Below are positions 20,117-31,634 of a DNA stretch of 64,000 nt, one piece after another. The notes under the pieces are model-generated. The model was not told where the DNA came from. It searched no databases and saw only the letters and a list, made by a program, of their open reading frames with translations. The DNA comes from Lentinula raphanica. Taxonomy: Eukaryota > Basidiomycota > Agaricomycetes > Agaricales > Omphalotaceae. Location: NCBI GenBank assembly GCA_027919835.1, contig JANVFP010000022.1:930001-994000 (forward strand), given 5' to 3'. Within the stretch, counting starts at the first letter, position 1. The number at the start of each line of letters is the position of its first letter. The translations under genes were made by a program, and so were the position numbers.

Positions 20117-21410
20117 CCTCTGCCTTTTGCACTCAGGTGGGACAGGAAGTTAGAGTTAGCCAACACTGGGCCAAAGCCCATAACATTCAGAGCGGATCAT
20201 GGAGGGCTACATAATGGTACAGGATAGGTAAGGATGTAGCTACATACCACTACATATATACAAACACTGAGAACATGCATGATATGAGGGAGAGGAGGGA
20301 GGGTGAAGGAAAAAGAGGCAGATCAAGGTTAGATCTATGTAGATAAGAGTTAGTACAATGTAGAGGCTTATCAGACATGATCAGAGCGCACTGAGACACC
20401 AAAAACCCAAGATCTAACAAAGGAATCAACTCCTAGAGTGTCTGATCACCTTAGATCTGTCTGGATGTGCTTTGATGTCTGTTCAGTATCTTGATGGTGA
20501 AAAATGCGAAATTTCATACCAGATTCCTGTATCTGAGACACCTCTGGAAGGCCTGTAGTCTGTACAGATGGAGGAATGTGCTGGAGAGTGAAATCAGGGC
20601 TCAAATAGAGCAAGGGGACATGCAGGCAGCCTCACCCAGGTCAGAGATGGTGGGGGAAGGAAAGGAAGAATGGGAGATCAAAAACTGATGGGCAAACTCG
20701 CTTTTACAGGCCTCTGCTCAGACCTCTGGCACCTGTAACAGCCACCATCAGGACCAGATCAACCCCATCATGATATGCCTGATGCATGTGAAGATGGTAT
20801 CATGTGCAGCTATCAGCTGATGATCCAAGCGCCCCATAAGCGCTGGGAATGTCCGAAATATTGCCAGAGACCCATGTGATGTGTCTAGGCATGGTCCAGA
20901 GTGATCTAGAGACTCTGGGAGTGAAATAACACTCAAGTCCGCTGTTTGTGTTTTGAGTGTGCAACTTGAAATGACGATTGCGGAAGAACCAGTGAACCAA
21001 ATGCCTTCAAATTTGTTCTCATCCCGAAGAGGACATAGAGCCGCACATTTATACTTAAGACACCTAAGGGATTCATCCAGAACTGCGTGGTGTAGAGCGC
21101 AATGTAAATCAAAAGCTCTATCAGAGGATTCTGAGCACTTTGGTGAAAAAGTGTGCATAACTCCACACAGACTGGGTATCATTACTAGGTCATAGTGGAC
21201 AACTTGTAGGGGCAATAGAGCTCTGTATGCGTGCACAGTATAGTGGCAAGAGCTCTTGAGGGTGGCCAGCAATTAAGTGTATTCATGTACACATTAGGTA
21301 TGATGAAGGTGAAGACCTTCATGTACATACCTGTTGTGATGAATAGTGCACTATAATTGCTGGGAGATGATCTGTTGTTTGCAGAGGCCTGCAGAAAGGC
21401 TCCCTACCCT
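20117..21410 (-). mobile_element. Ngaro copy M7, B2 plus A repeat, 5' end lost
   Basis: From the terminus at 20117 it reads B2, the short unique stretch and nearly all of an A repeat. The last ~30 bp of the A terminus are missing, and at 21410/21411 it is fused to the middle of another A repeat (CAGCTATCAG). This looks like a deletion between two repeats. No gene is present. Confidence 0.7.
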
Positions 21411-22208
21411 CAGCTATCAGCTGATGATCCAAGCGCCCCATAAGCGCTGGGAATGTCCGAAATATTGCCAGAGACCCATGTGATGTGTCTAGGCATGGTC
21501 CAGAGTGATCTAGAGACTCTGGGAGTGAAATAACACTCAAGTCCGCTTTTTGTGTTTTGAGTGTGCAACTCGAAATGACGATTGTGGGAGAGCCAGTGAA
21601 CCAAATGCCTTCAAATTTGTTCTCATCCCGAAGAGGACATGGAGCCGCATATTTTCACTTAAGACACCCAAGGGATCCATTCAGAACTGCGGGGTGTAGA
21701 GCGAAATGTAAATCAAAAGCTCTATTAGAGGATTCTGAGCACTTTGGTGAAAAAGTGTGCATAACTCCACACAGACTGGGTATCATCACTAGGTCATAGT
21801 GGACAACTTGTAGGGGCAATAGAGCTCTGTATGCGTACACAGTATAGTGGCAAGAGCACTTGAGGGTGGCCAGCAATTAAGTGTATTCATGTACACATTA
21901 GGTATGATGAAGGTGAAGACCTTCATGTACATACCTGTTGTGATGAATAGTGCACTATAATTGCTGGAAGATGATCTGTTGTTTGCAGAGGCCTGCAGAA
22001 AGGCTCCCTACCCTTGGAATCCGCCTTCATGTCGAGTCCGCTTTTTGTGTTTTGAGTGCGCAACTCGAAATGACGATTGCAGGAGAACCAGTGAGCCAAA
22101 TGCCTTCAAATTTGTTCTCATCCCAAAGAGGACATGGAGCCGCATATTTTTACTTAAGACACCTAAGGGATCTGTCCAGAACTGCGTGGTGTAGAGCGAG
22201 ATGTAAAT
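21411..22208 (-). mobile_element. Two joined Ngaro A-repeat fragments, split by a terminus at 22035
   Basis: 21411-22035 is an A repeat ending with an intact terminus (TCGACATG on the minus strand). 22036-22208 is a different A repeat (GTCCGCTTTTTG onward), broken there by the Harbinger insertion. The matching remainder of the second A repeat lies at 31096-31417, beyond the complete Harbinger copy, and belongs to M3 as its A2. No gene is present. Confidence 0.7.
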
Positions 22209-24163
22209 AGAGAATATTTGCAGCCGGCTGGCGTCTCGTCGCCGTACCGGCACACACGTGTAGTCACGTTACTTGAACGTATTGTGAATGTCAAACAAGC
22301 TGCTGCTCTTCCTCACATCCACCACAACTTCTCTCATATGTCTTCATTCTCCGCTGAACAGTTCCAATTTCTGGCCAAACTCCCTTCGGACATTAGTGCC
22401 GCGGTACTTCAGGGTCAATTTTCTTTTGACTCAGCTGTACAGGCAGCTCTCAATGTACGCTTGATTCTGCCACTCTAAATATCCGCTAACCAGATATCTT
22501 TGACTGTCATAGGTACCTTCTACTTGTCCCTCTACTGCTACCTCTCGTACTCCAGCTGTACCACCTGAAGGTTCTCTCTCTACTACAATCACTCGTGCTT
22601 CAGGATCTCAAGCATCAGCTCGTCGCAATCAACAAATTGTTTTCACTTTTTACCAAGCCTTGTCGTTTCTGCGCGCCACTCGAGATCAAGACCCCTTCTC
22701 TGGGAGCAACGCGACGAAGAAAGCTGCATGGACAGCTGTTTTTGAGGCATTTCATTGTGCCGGTGGAGATTCAGATACTGGAGTTGATTGGATCAAGAAA
22801 AAGGTGAATGAGTTCATTGACTATCATGAGGTACGTCAACTTCTACCTATTATATGCTACTTCTACTCATATTCCACTGACAGAGTACAAAGCCTCAAGA
22901 CAGTAGAGCCAATGAACTGAAAGTGAAGGATGTATGTAGGCTTTCTTCACTCAGATCTGTTCTCTCATGTTGTGTTAGCCGAAAACAAGTGCAACAAGTA
23001 TCGTTCGCCAAATAATGGATGTACCGGAAAACTGGACAACTCTTGCCTCATGCCTTGACAAGATATCCAAAAACCGTCTGAAGGGCAAGAACGAATCTGC
23101 CGAAGAAAGTGTGAAGCGTCGTCAGGTAAAAAAGTTTTGCTTACACTTTATTATTACTCATTATCATGCTCTAAGGTCGAAGCGCGCAAGACCGCTATCG
23201 GGAAGGCTATAGTCGAAGCTTCGCTTGCAACATTTTCTCGCGAGCTTGACCTCAAATCTCAACAATCCTCTACACCCGCCAAGGGTGCCAATCAGGTGAT
23301 GCAGGATCCTGAGTCTGACGATGAAATCATGCTTCTCGATGATTCCGGCATCTTTATCCCCTTCAAGGTCACCGCTGATGTTAAAGTCAAGACCGAGGAT
23401 GTTGAAATGATCATGGTAAGTCATTATATGATACGAAGCTCACAAAACCTAAATGAGCTGTCAAGCAGGAAGCACCCACTCCTCCCGCTACCTCTACTTT
23501 GAGCCCCGCTACCTCTACTTCGAGTCCTACTTCCTCCCGTCGCAAGCGTACACTTGACCGCTCTGCTGATTTACTCAAAGATGCAAACCAGAACTTCTCC
23601 AAATCTCTCAAGCTTCAAGAGCGCATGATTGATGCTGCTGAAAATCAAAACAAGATTATGCAAGATCAACACCATGATCAGATGGATTTTCAGAATAGTC
23701 TTCTTTTAGTTTTCCGTGATATGGTAAACACCAAATGATTGTTTTTCTCTACCTTCTCTCTGCTGTCATTCAAACTGGAAACATGTATTGTATTGTACTC
23801 CTGTATCACGAATAGAAACTGTATGTCATTGATCAATCATGAAAGTACTGATCTAAAGTGGGAGGTAGGCAGTTGAAGGCCTGTGAAACTTGGTTTGGAC
23901 GAAGACAGTTCAAAGCGTTCGCAAGGAGAACACCTACACGGTAAAAGCGGCCCACAGGAGTCTGCAACAGTAACATCTTCCGCCAGTTATTGAGAAATGG
24001 CCAAAGGGTAACAATAACTCCAAACCCATGTTCGACCTCAATACGACATTGGCTCATAGCATAGTTCCATGCCTTCTGCTGTTCTGTGAGATTGTCGTCG
24101 GAGAACGGGCTAGCTAGATGAGGTCCATAGCCATACGCTGGGTCACCAAATATGAGGAAGTTG
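22209..24163. mobile_element. PIF/Harbinger element, truncated duplicate copy
   Basis: The left terminal inverted repeat AGAGAATATTTGCAGCCGG starts at 22209, preceded by the AAT target triplet. It carries the full accessory gene (plus strand) and the 3' part of the transposase (minus strand). It stops at the duplication junction at 24163, so it lacks its right end and cannot move by itself. The complete sister copy is 28144-31092. Confidence 0.88.
22338..23738 (+). CDS. Harbinger accessory (Myb/SANT-like?) protein, intact copy, 6 exons
   Basis: I can splice six exons, all joined in phase 0: 22338-22454, 22513-22830, 22884-22931, 22979-23125, 23176-23415 and 23469-23738 (379 residues). All five introns are GT...AG, 47-58 nt. 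PIF/Harbinger elements usually carry a second gene for a Myb/SANT-like DNA-binding protein that helps the transposase find its ends. Residues about 80-145 (FYQALSFLRA to FIDYHE, with W at AAWTAVF and VDWIKKK) could be that fold, but I am not certain. The C-terminus is Ser/Thr-rich, then a likely coiled coil (DLLKDANQNFSKS onward). It is convergent with the transposase. Confidence 0.75.
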
Positions 24164-24294
24164 TGAGCAAGGTCAAGGTGTCTGAAGGGCTTAGATGAGG
24201 CCTGATCAGCATGGATCTGGCTAGATTTGGACATGGAGGGTGTAGAGGCATGGATAGCAAGAGGATCTGGTGATTCAGAGCGATGGGGAGCCAT
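23833..24294 (-). CDS. Chimeric ORF: Gag N-terminus fused to Harbinger transposase C-terminus
   Basis: The tandem-duplication junction at 24163/24164 joins the first 43 codons of the Ngaro gag (MAPHRSESPDP start at 24294) in frame to the last ~110 codons of the Harbinger transposase (NFLIFGDPAYG onward). The 153-residue product would keep the second catalytic Asp (FGDPAYG) and the Glu (EVEHGFG) but lacks the first Asp and the helix-turn-helix region. It sits behind a complete A1 leader, so a Ngaro promoter could transcribe it. Whether it is expressed is unknown; catalytic activity is not expected. Confidence 0.75.
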   Translation of the reverse strand: MAPHRSESPDPLAIHASTPSMSKSSQIHADQASSKPFRHLDLAHNFLIFGDPAYGYGPHLASPFSDDNLTEQQKAWNYAMSQCRIEVEHGFGVIVTLWPFLNNWRKMLLLQTPVGRFYRVGVLLANALNCLRPNQVSQAFNCLPPTLDQYFHD

Positions 24295-27200
24295 ACAGAG
24301 TGTTGAGATGAAGATGGTGCTCAGGGAGAGCAGGAGGATGAAGGAAAAAGAGGCAGATCAAGGTTAGATCTATGTAGATAAGAGTTAGTACAATGTAGAG
24401 GCTTATCAGACATGATCAGAGCGCACTGAGACACCAAAAACCCAAGATCTAACAAAGGAATCAACTTCTGCAGTGTCTGATCACCTTAGATCTGTCTGGA
24501 TGTGCTTTGGTATCTGTTCAGTGTCTTGATGGTGAAAAATGCGAAATTTCATACCAGATTCCTGTATCTGAGACACCTCTGGAAGGCCTGTAGTCTGTAC
24601 AGATGGAGGAATGTGCTGGATGGTGAAATCAGGGCTCAAATAGAGCAAGGGGACATGCAGGCAGCCTCACCCAGGTCAGAGATGGTGGGGGAAGGAAAGG
24701 AAGAATGGGAGATCAAAAACTGATGATGAAACTCGCTTTTACAGGCCTCTGCTCAGACCTCTGGCACCTGTAACAGCCACCATCAGGACCAGATCAACCC
24801 CATCATGATATGCCTGATGCATGTGAAGATGGGACCATGTGCAGCTATCAGCTGATGATCCAAGCGCCCCATAAGCGCTGGAAATGTCCGAAATATATCC
24901 AGAGACCCATGTGATGTGTCTAGGCATGGTCCAGAGTGATCTAGAGACTCTGGGAGTGAAATAACACTCAAGTCCGCTTTTTGTGTTTTGAGTGTGCAAC
25001 TCGAAATGATGATTGCGGGAGAACCAGTGAACCAAATGCCTTCAAATTTGTTCTCATCCCGAAGAGGACATGGAGCCGCACATTTTCACTTAAGGCACCT
25101 AAGGGATCCATCCAGAACTGCATGGTGTAGCGCGAAATGTAAATCAAAAGCTCTATCAGAAGGTTCTGAGCACTTTGGTGAAAAAGTGTGCATAACTCCA
25201 CACAGACTGGGTATCATCACTAGGTCATAGTGGACAACTTGTAGGGGCAATAGAGCTCTGTATGCGTGCACAGTATAGTGGCAAGAGCACTTGAGGGTGG
25301 CCAGCAATTACGTGTATTCATGTACACATTAGGTATGATGAAGGTGAAGACCTTCATGTACATACCTGGTGTGATGAATAGTGCACTATAAATGCTGGGA
25401 GATGATCTGTTGTTTGCAGAGGCCTGCAGAAAGGCTCCCTACCCTTGGAATCCGCCTTCATGTCGATCACAGAGGAACAATGCAGGCCTGGCTCCATGTA
25501 GTTTGTCCCTGATAGTACAGTATTCCCTGAGGAGAGACACTGGACTAGCCACTGCTTGATGACTTTGGAGAATATCTGTTCCATGGTAAAAAGGATCACT
25601 CTTGTGATAAGGCAAGTGGTAACCAGCTCTGCCATTCTCAAACTTGAGAGAGGCCCGCTTGATCACCTTACGCCAGTCACGCAGATCATGCTGATTAGGA
25701 ACAGTGAGTTCACCAATGCAATGACAGCCATAGAAGCCACAGCTCATGAGAGTTGCAAAGAGAAGATCATCATAGGAGAGATGACGAGAGTCATAGAAGA
25801 GTTGGATATGAGATATTTGAAGAGGAGGCTTCCTCTTGACTGGATCAGCTCTAACTTTCTTGGAGCCTCTGATTGTAGCTTGAACCAGAGGATGAGCACG
25901 AGATTCATCAAAGTGAGGGTAGATTTGTTTAAGAAAGTGACGAGCACCAGAGAGATATTTGGCCTCTGCCTTTTGCACTCAGGAATCAGAGCTCAAATAG
26001 AGCAAGGGGACATGCTGGCAGCCTCACCCAGGTCAGAGATGGTGGGGGAAGCCTCTGCCTTTTGCACTCAGGTGGGACAGGAAGTTAGAGTTAGCCAACA
26101 CTGGGCCAAAGCCCATAACATTCAGAGCGGATCATGGAGGGCTACATAATGGTACAGGATAGGTAAGGATGTAGCTACATACCACTACATATATACAAAC
26201 ACTGAGAACATGCATGATATGAGGGAGAGGAGGGAGGGTGAAGGAAAAAGAGGCAGATCAAGGTTAGATCTATGTAGATAAGAGTTAGTACAATGTAGAG
26301 GCTTATCAGACATGATCAGAGCGCACTGAGACACCAAAAACCCAAGATCTAACAAAGGAATCAACTCCTAGAGTGTCTGATCACCTTAGATCTGTCTGGA
26401 TGTGCTTTGATGTCTGTTCAGTATCTTGATGGTGAAAAATGCGAAATTTCATACCAGATTCCTGTATCTGAGACACCTCTGGAAGGCCTGTAGTCTGTAC
26501 AGATGGAGGAATGTGCTGGAGAGTGAAATCAGGGCTCAAATAGAGCAAGGGGACATGCAGGCAGCCTCACCCAGGTCAGAGATGGTGGGGGAAGGAAAGG
26601 AAGAATGGGAGATCAAAAACTGATGGGCAAACTCGCTTTTACAGGCCTCTGCTCAGACCTCTGGCACCTGTAACAGCCACCATCAGGACCAGATCAACCC
26701 CATCATGATATGCCTGATGCATGTGAAGATGGTATCATGTGCAGCTATCAGCTGATGATCCAAGCGCCCCATAAGCGCTGGGAATGTCCGAAATATTGCC
26801 AGAGACCCATGTGATGTGTCTAGGCATGGTCCAGAGTGATCTAGAGACTCTGGGAGTGAAATAACACTCAAGTCCGCTGTTTGTGTTTTGAGTGTGCAAC
26901 TTGAAATGACGATTGCGGAAGAACCAGTGAACCAAATGCCTTCAAATTTGTTCTCATCCCGAAGAGGACATAGAGCCACACATTTATACTTAAGACACCT
27001 AAGGGATTCATCCAGAACTGCGTGGTGTAGAGCGCAATGTAAATCAAAAGCTCTATCAGAGGATTCTGAGCACTTTGGTGAAAAAGTGTGCATAACTCCA
27101 CACAGACTGGGTATCATTACTAGGTCATAGTGGACAACTTGTAGGGGCAATAGAGCTCTGTATGCGTGCACAGTATAGTGGCAAGAGCTCTTGAGGGTGG

Positions 27201-28143
27201 CCAGCAATTAAGTGTATTCATGTACACATTAGGTATGATGAAGGTGAAGACCTTCATGTACATACCTGTTGTGATGAATAGTGCACTATAATTGCTGGGA
27301 GATGATCTGTTGTTTGCAGAGGCCTGCAGAAAGGCTCCCTACCCTCAGCTATCAGCTGATGATCCAAGCGCCCCATAAGCGCTGGGAATGTCCGAAATAT
27401 TGCCAGAGACCCATGTGATGTGTCTAGGCATGGTCCAGAGTGATCTAGAGACTCTGGGAGTGAAATAACACTCAAGTCCGCTTTTTGTGTTTTGAGTGTG
27501 CAACTCGAAATGACGATTGTGGGAGAGCCAGTGAACCAAATGCCTTCAAATTTGTTCTCATCCCGAAGAGGACATGGAGCCGCATATTTTCACTTAAGAC
27601 ACCCAAGGGATCCATTCAGAACTGCGGGGTGTAGAGCGAAATGTAAATCAAAAGCTCTATTAGAGGATTCTGAGCACTTTGGTGAAAAAGTGTGCATAAC
27701 TCCACACAGACTGGGTATCATCACTAGGTCATAGTGGACAACTTGTAGGGGCAATAGAGCTCTGTATGCGTACACAGTATAGTGGCAAGAGCACTTGAGG
27801 GTGGCCAGCAATTAAGTGTATTCATGTACACATTAGGTATGATGAAGGTGAAGACCTTCATGTACATACCTGTTGTGATGAATAGTGCACTATAATTGCT
27901 GGAAGATGATCTGTTGTTTGCAGAGGCCTGCAGAAAGGCTCCCTACCCTTGGAATCCGCCTTCATGTCGAGTCCGCTTTTTGTGTTTTGAGTGCGCAACT
28001 CGAAATGACGATTGCAGGAGAACCAGTGAGCCAAATGCCTTCAAATTTGTTCTCATCCCAAAGAGGACATGGAGCCGCATATTTTTACTTAAGACACCTA
28101 AGGGATCTGTCCAGAACTGCGTGGTGTAGAGCGAGATGTAAAT
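24164..28143 (-). mobile_element. Duplicated Ngaro fragments (M2 5' end, M4, M6, M7, A repeats)
   Basis: These are second copies of 18229-22208. The gag start is at 24294 and runs into the chimeric ORF rather than a full gag. The YR fragment 25467-25962 has the same Arg-to-Cys change as 19532-20027. No further gene is supported. Confidence 0.85.
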
Positions 28144-28272
28144 AGAGAATATTTGCAGCCGGCTGGCGTCTCGTCGCCGTACCGGCACACACGTGTAGTC
28201 ACGTTACTTGAACGTATTGTGAATGTCAAACAAGCTGCTGCTCTTCCTCACATCCACCACAACTTCTCTCAT

Positions 28273-29672
28273 ATGTCTTCATTCTCCGCTGAACAGTTCC
28301 AATTTCTGGCCAAACTCCCTTCGGACATTAGTGCCGCGGTACTTCAGGGTCAATTTTCTTTTGACTCAGCTGTACAGGCAGCTCTCAATGTACGCTTGAT
28401 TCTGCCACTCTAAATATCCGCTAACCAGATATCTTTGACTGTCATAGGTACCTTCTACTTGTCCCTCTACTGCTACCTCTCGTACTCCAGCTGTACCACC
28501 TGAAGGTTCTCTCTCTACTACAATCACTCGTGCTTCAGGATCTCAAGCATCAGCTCGTCGCAATCAACAAATTGTTTTCACTTTTTACCAAGCCTTGTCG
28601 TTTCTGCGCGCCACTCGAGATCAAGACCCCTTCTCTGGGAGCAACGCGACGAAGAAAGCTGCATGGACAGCTGTTTTTGAGGCATTTCATTGTGCCGGTG
28701 GAGATTCAGATACTGGAGTTGATTGGATCAAGAAAAAGGTGAATGAGTTCATTGACTATCATGAGGTACGTCAACTTCTACCTATTATATGCTACTTCTA
28801 CTCATATTCCACTGACAGAGTACAAAGCCTCAAGACAGTAGAGCCAATGAACTGAAAGTGAAGGATGTATGTAGGCTTTCTTCACTCAGATCTGTTCTCT
28901 CATGTTGTGTTAGCCGAAAACAAGTGCAACAAGTATCGTTCGCCAAATAATGGATGTACCGGAAAACTGGACAACTCTTGCCTCATGCCTTGACAAGATA
29001 TCCAAAACCGTCTGAAGGGCAAGAACGAATCTGCCGAAGAAAGTGTGAAGCGTCGTCAGGTAAAAAAGTTTTGCTTACACTTTATTATTACTCATTATCA
29101 TGCTCTAAGGTCGAAGCGCGCAAGACCGCTATCGGGAAGGCTATAGTCGAAGCTTCGCTTGCAACATTTTCTCGCGAGCTTGACCTCAAATCTCAACAAT
29201 CCTCTACACCCGCCAAGGGTGCCAATCAGGTGATGCAGGATCCTGAGTCTGACGATGAAATCATGCTTCTCGATGATTCCGGCATCTTTATCCCCTTCAA
29301 GGTCACCGCTGATGTTAAAGTCAAGACCGAGGATGTTGAAATGATCATGGTAAGTCATTATATGATACGAAGCTCACAAAACCTAAATGAGCTGTCAAGC
29401 AGGAAGCACCCACTCCTCCCGCTACCTCTACTTTGAGCCCCGCTACCTCTACTTCGAGTCCTACTTCCTCCCGTCGCAAGCGTACACTTGACCGCTCTGC
29501 TGATTTACTCAAAGATGCAAACCAGAACTTCTCCAAATCTCTCAAGCTTCAAGAGCGCATGATTGATGCTGCTGAAAATCAAAACAAGATTATGCAAGAT
29601 CAACACCATGATCAGATGGATTTTCAGAATAGTCTTCTTTTAGTTTTCCGTGATATGGTAAACACCAAATGA
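28273..29672 (+). pseudogene. Harbinger accessory gene, copy 2, one-base deletion in exon 4
   Basis: It has the same six-exon structure as 22338-23738: 28273-28389, 28448-28765, 28819-28866, 28914-29059, 29110-29349 and 29403-29672. Exon 4 is 146 rather than 147 nt because one A is missing from the run before CCGTCTG. This changes the frame and meets TGA a few codons later. The product would be cut at about residue 190. A homopolymer miscall would give the same picture. Confidence 0.78.
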
Positions 29673-29766
29673 TTGTTTTTCTCTACCTTCTCTCTGCTGT
29701 CATTCAAACTGGAAACATGTATTGTATTGTACTCCTGTATCACGAATAGAAACTGTATGTCATTGA

Positions 29767-30833
29767 TCAATCATGAAAGTACTGATCTAAAGTGGGAGGT
29801 AGGCAGTTGAAGGCCTGTGAAACTTGGTTTGGACGAAGACAGTTCAAAGCGTTCGCAAGGAGAACACCTACACGGTAAAAGCGGCCCACAGGAGTCTGCA
29901 ACAGTAACATCTTCCGCCAGTTATTGAGAAATGGCCAAAGGGTAACAATAACTCCAAACCCATGTTCGACCTCAATACGACATTGGCTCATAGCATAGTT
30001 CCATGCCTTCTGCTGTTCTGTGAGATTGTCGTCGGAGAACGGGCTAGCTAGATGAGGTCCATAGCCATACGCTGGGTCACCAAATATGAGGAAGTTGCGG
30101 TCGTGAGGAGGAGCATGGACAGGGACATCTGGTCGGAACGCGAATGTTGCGAGCTTGTCAAGCAGTTGGCTGGAAGTGAGAAGATAATTATCATTTCGGC
30201 GACCTTCGAAAGGACCAGCTAGATTGCCTATGATACCATTCGGGAGTACAAGAGCTTGGTATTTGAGTGCATGCATCTTCTTGTATCCATTGTATGCGAC
30301 ATTTTGTCCCCAGCCCGGACGACAGACCTTGCGGATTGTACAGTCAAGGAAGGCAAAACAATTTTTCAAGGGACAGCCAAGGCTAGAGACTGCATCGGCA
30401 TATACCAGAAGCCTGTCTGGATGAAGAATTCCAGCCTGGTCGCAGTCGAGTAGGTGTTTCCACCGTTCGTCGAGGAAATGGGTTAACCATGTGAAGATTT
30501 CGGAGATTGCAGATTGTGAACGATTGTATTTAGATGCAAGTTCGAATTCGTCACAACCAGTCCGGAAACGTACAAGGAGTAGCGCAAAAGCTTCGATAGA
30601 TGTGAATGTATATCGACTCCGGGTGCGAATCAAATCAGGCAAATCGAGGATATCGACCAGTTCAATGATCTCGGATGCTGTGAATCTTGATCAAAGGATG
30701 TTGAGCAGTGATAGATTCAAGATGGCTATGATAGTATACCTAAAGGCCCAAACACAATGTCGGTTGGATAATCCAAAAAGGTATTCTGCAGTAATTCATT
30801 CCCCTCCTTGTTCTGGGCGAGGCCGCTCCTCAT
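29767..30833 (-). CDS. PIF/Harbinger transposase (DDE_Tnp_4 type), 2 exons
   Basis: This transposase cuts and joins the Harbinger ends. Exon 1 (30833-30740, MRSGLAQNKEGN) joins exon 2 (30677-29767) across a 62-nt GT...AG intron; the joined frame is 334 residues and reads ASEIIELVDILDLPDLIRT across the joint. A helix-turn-helix-like stretch (ELASKYNRSQSAISEIF) precedes the RNase H-like core with D143 (FAFLDCTIRKVCRP), D232 (IFGDPAYG) and E269 (RIEVEHGFG). All three catalytic residues are present. It converges with the accessory gene, their stops being about 95 bp apart. The exon 1 start is my choice; exon 2 alone is certain. Confidence 0.9.
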
Positions 30834-31095
30834 TTGCTTGGCTCATATTATGATGATGAATGAGAGCGTGTAGGAAGTTCTGCTGGCTCCCAAAGATGAC
30901 TGCTGCAGCTGTAGAGCTGTTGGACTGCTTGACTTGATTCTGACTATGCACAAATGGCAAAGATGCCAGCAACAATTGGAGCGATATGGGCATTGATAGA
31001 GAACATATCGATCACATGTGAATTTCTAGATCGAGTATCTCAAAACTGTCACTGAACCGTGCGCCGATTTTAACCGGCTGCAAATATTCTCTAAT

Positions 31096-31417
31096 CAAAA
31101 GCTCTATCAGACCATTCTGAGCACTTTGGTGAAAAAGTGTGCATAACTCCACACAGACTGGGTATCATCACTAGGTCATAGTGGACAACTTGTAGGGGCA
31201 ATAGAGCTCTGTATGTGTGCACAGTATAGTGGCAAGAGCTCTTGAGGGTAGCCAGCAATTAAGTGTATTCATGTACACATTAGGTATGATGAAGGTGAAG
31301 ACCTTCATGTACATACCTGTTGTGATGAATAGTGCACTATAATTGCTGGGAGATGATCTGTTGTTTGCAGAGGCCTGCAGAAAGGCTCCCTACCCTTGGA
31401 ATCCGCCTTCATGTCGA
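31096..31417 (-). repeat. A2 repeat of Ngaro copy M3, terminal part
   Basis: This is the outer ~320 bp of an A repeat, cut off from its other part (27971-28143) by the Harbinger element. It ends with the terminus at 31417 and abuts B1 of M3 directly. Confidence 0.8.
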
Positions 31418-31634
31418 CCTCTGCCTTTTGCACTCAGGTGGGACAGGAAGTAAGAGTTAGCCAACACTGGGCCAAAGCCCATAACATTCAGAGCGGATCA
31501 TGGAGGGCTATAAATTGCTAAGAGATGTTGTTGAGGGGTGGATGGTGGTGAAAGAAAATGTGAATGAGACGCGAGGCAAATGGTTGTGTTGATAATCAGA
31601 TTGGATGGTGTTACAATAGTACAGGTATACAGTG

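Larger units (their letters stand above)
18229..24163. repeat. Tandem duplication, copy 1 (5,935 bp)
   Basis: The segment 18229-24163 is repeated immediately as 24164-30097. The left edge lies in codon 44 of the M2 gag and the right edge in the Harbinger transposase exon 2. At the junction GAAGTTG is joined to TGAGCAAGG; neither neighbour shares a base across the joint. By eye I noticed only two differences: G21043 versus A26978, and one A lost from a homopolymer in copy 2 near 29007. It may be a very young duplication or an assembly artefact. Confidence 0.9.
24164..30097. repeat. Tandem duplication, copy 2 (5,934 bp)
   Basis: This repeats 18229-24163 with an offset of 5,935 bp, falling to 5,934 after the homopolymer loss in the accessory gene. 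Within it, 24164-25466 is the start of gag and A1 from M2, 25467-25962 the M4 YR fragment, 25963-26051 M6, 26052-27345 M7, and 27346-28143 the two A-repeat pieces. The Harbinger copy then continues past the duplication into unique sequence at 30098. Confidence 0.9.
28144..31092. mobile_element. PIF/Harbinger DNA transposon, complete (2,949 bp)
   Basis: Both ends carry the perfect 19-bp inverted repeat AGAGAATATTTGCAGCCGG (28144-28162 and complement at 31074-31092). The flanks are the 3-bp duplication AAT (28141-28143 and 31093-31095), and removing the element with one AAT restores the Ngaro A repeat (GATGTAAATCAAAAG). A 3-bp duplication plus a DDE transposase and a separate accessory gene is the PIF/Harbinger hallmark. 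The transposase is intact, but the accessory gene has a one-base deletion here. 30834-31073 holds no gene beyond the likely 5' flank of the transposase. Confidence 0.93.
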
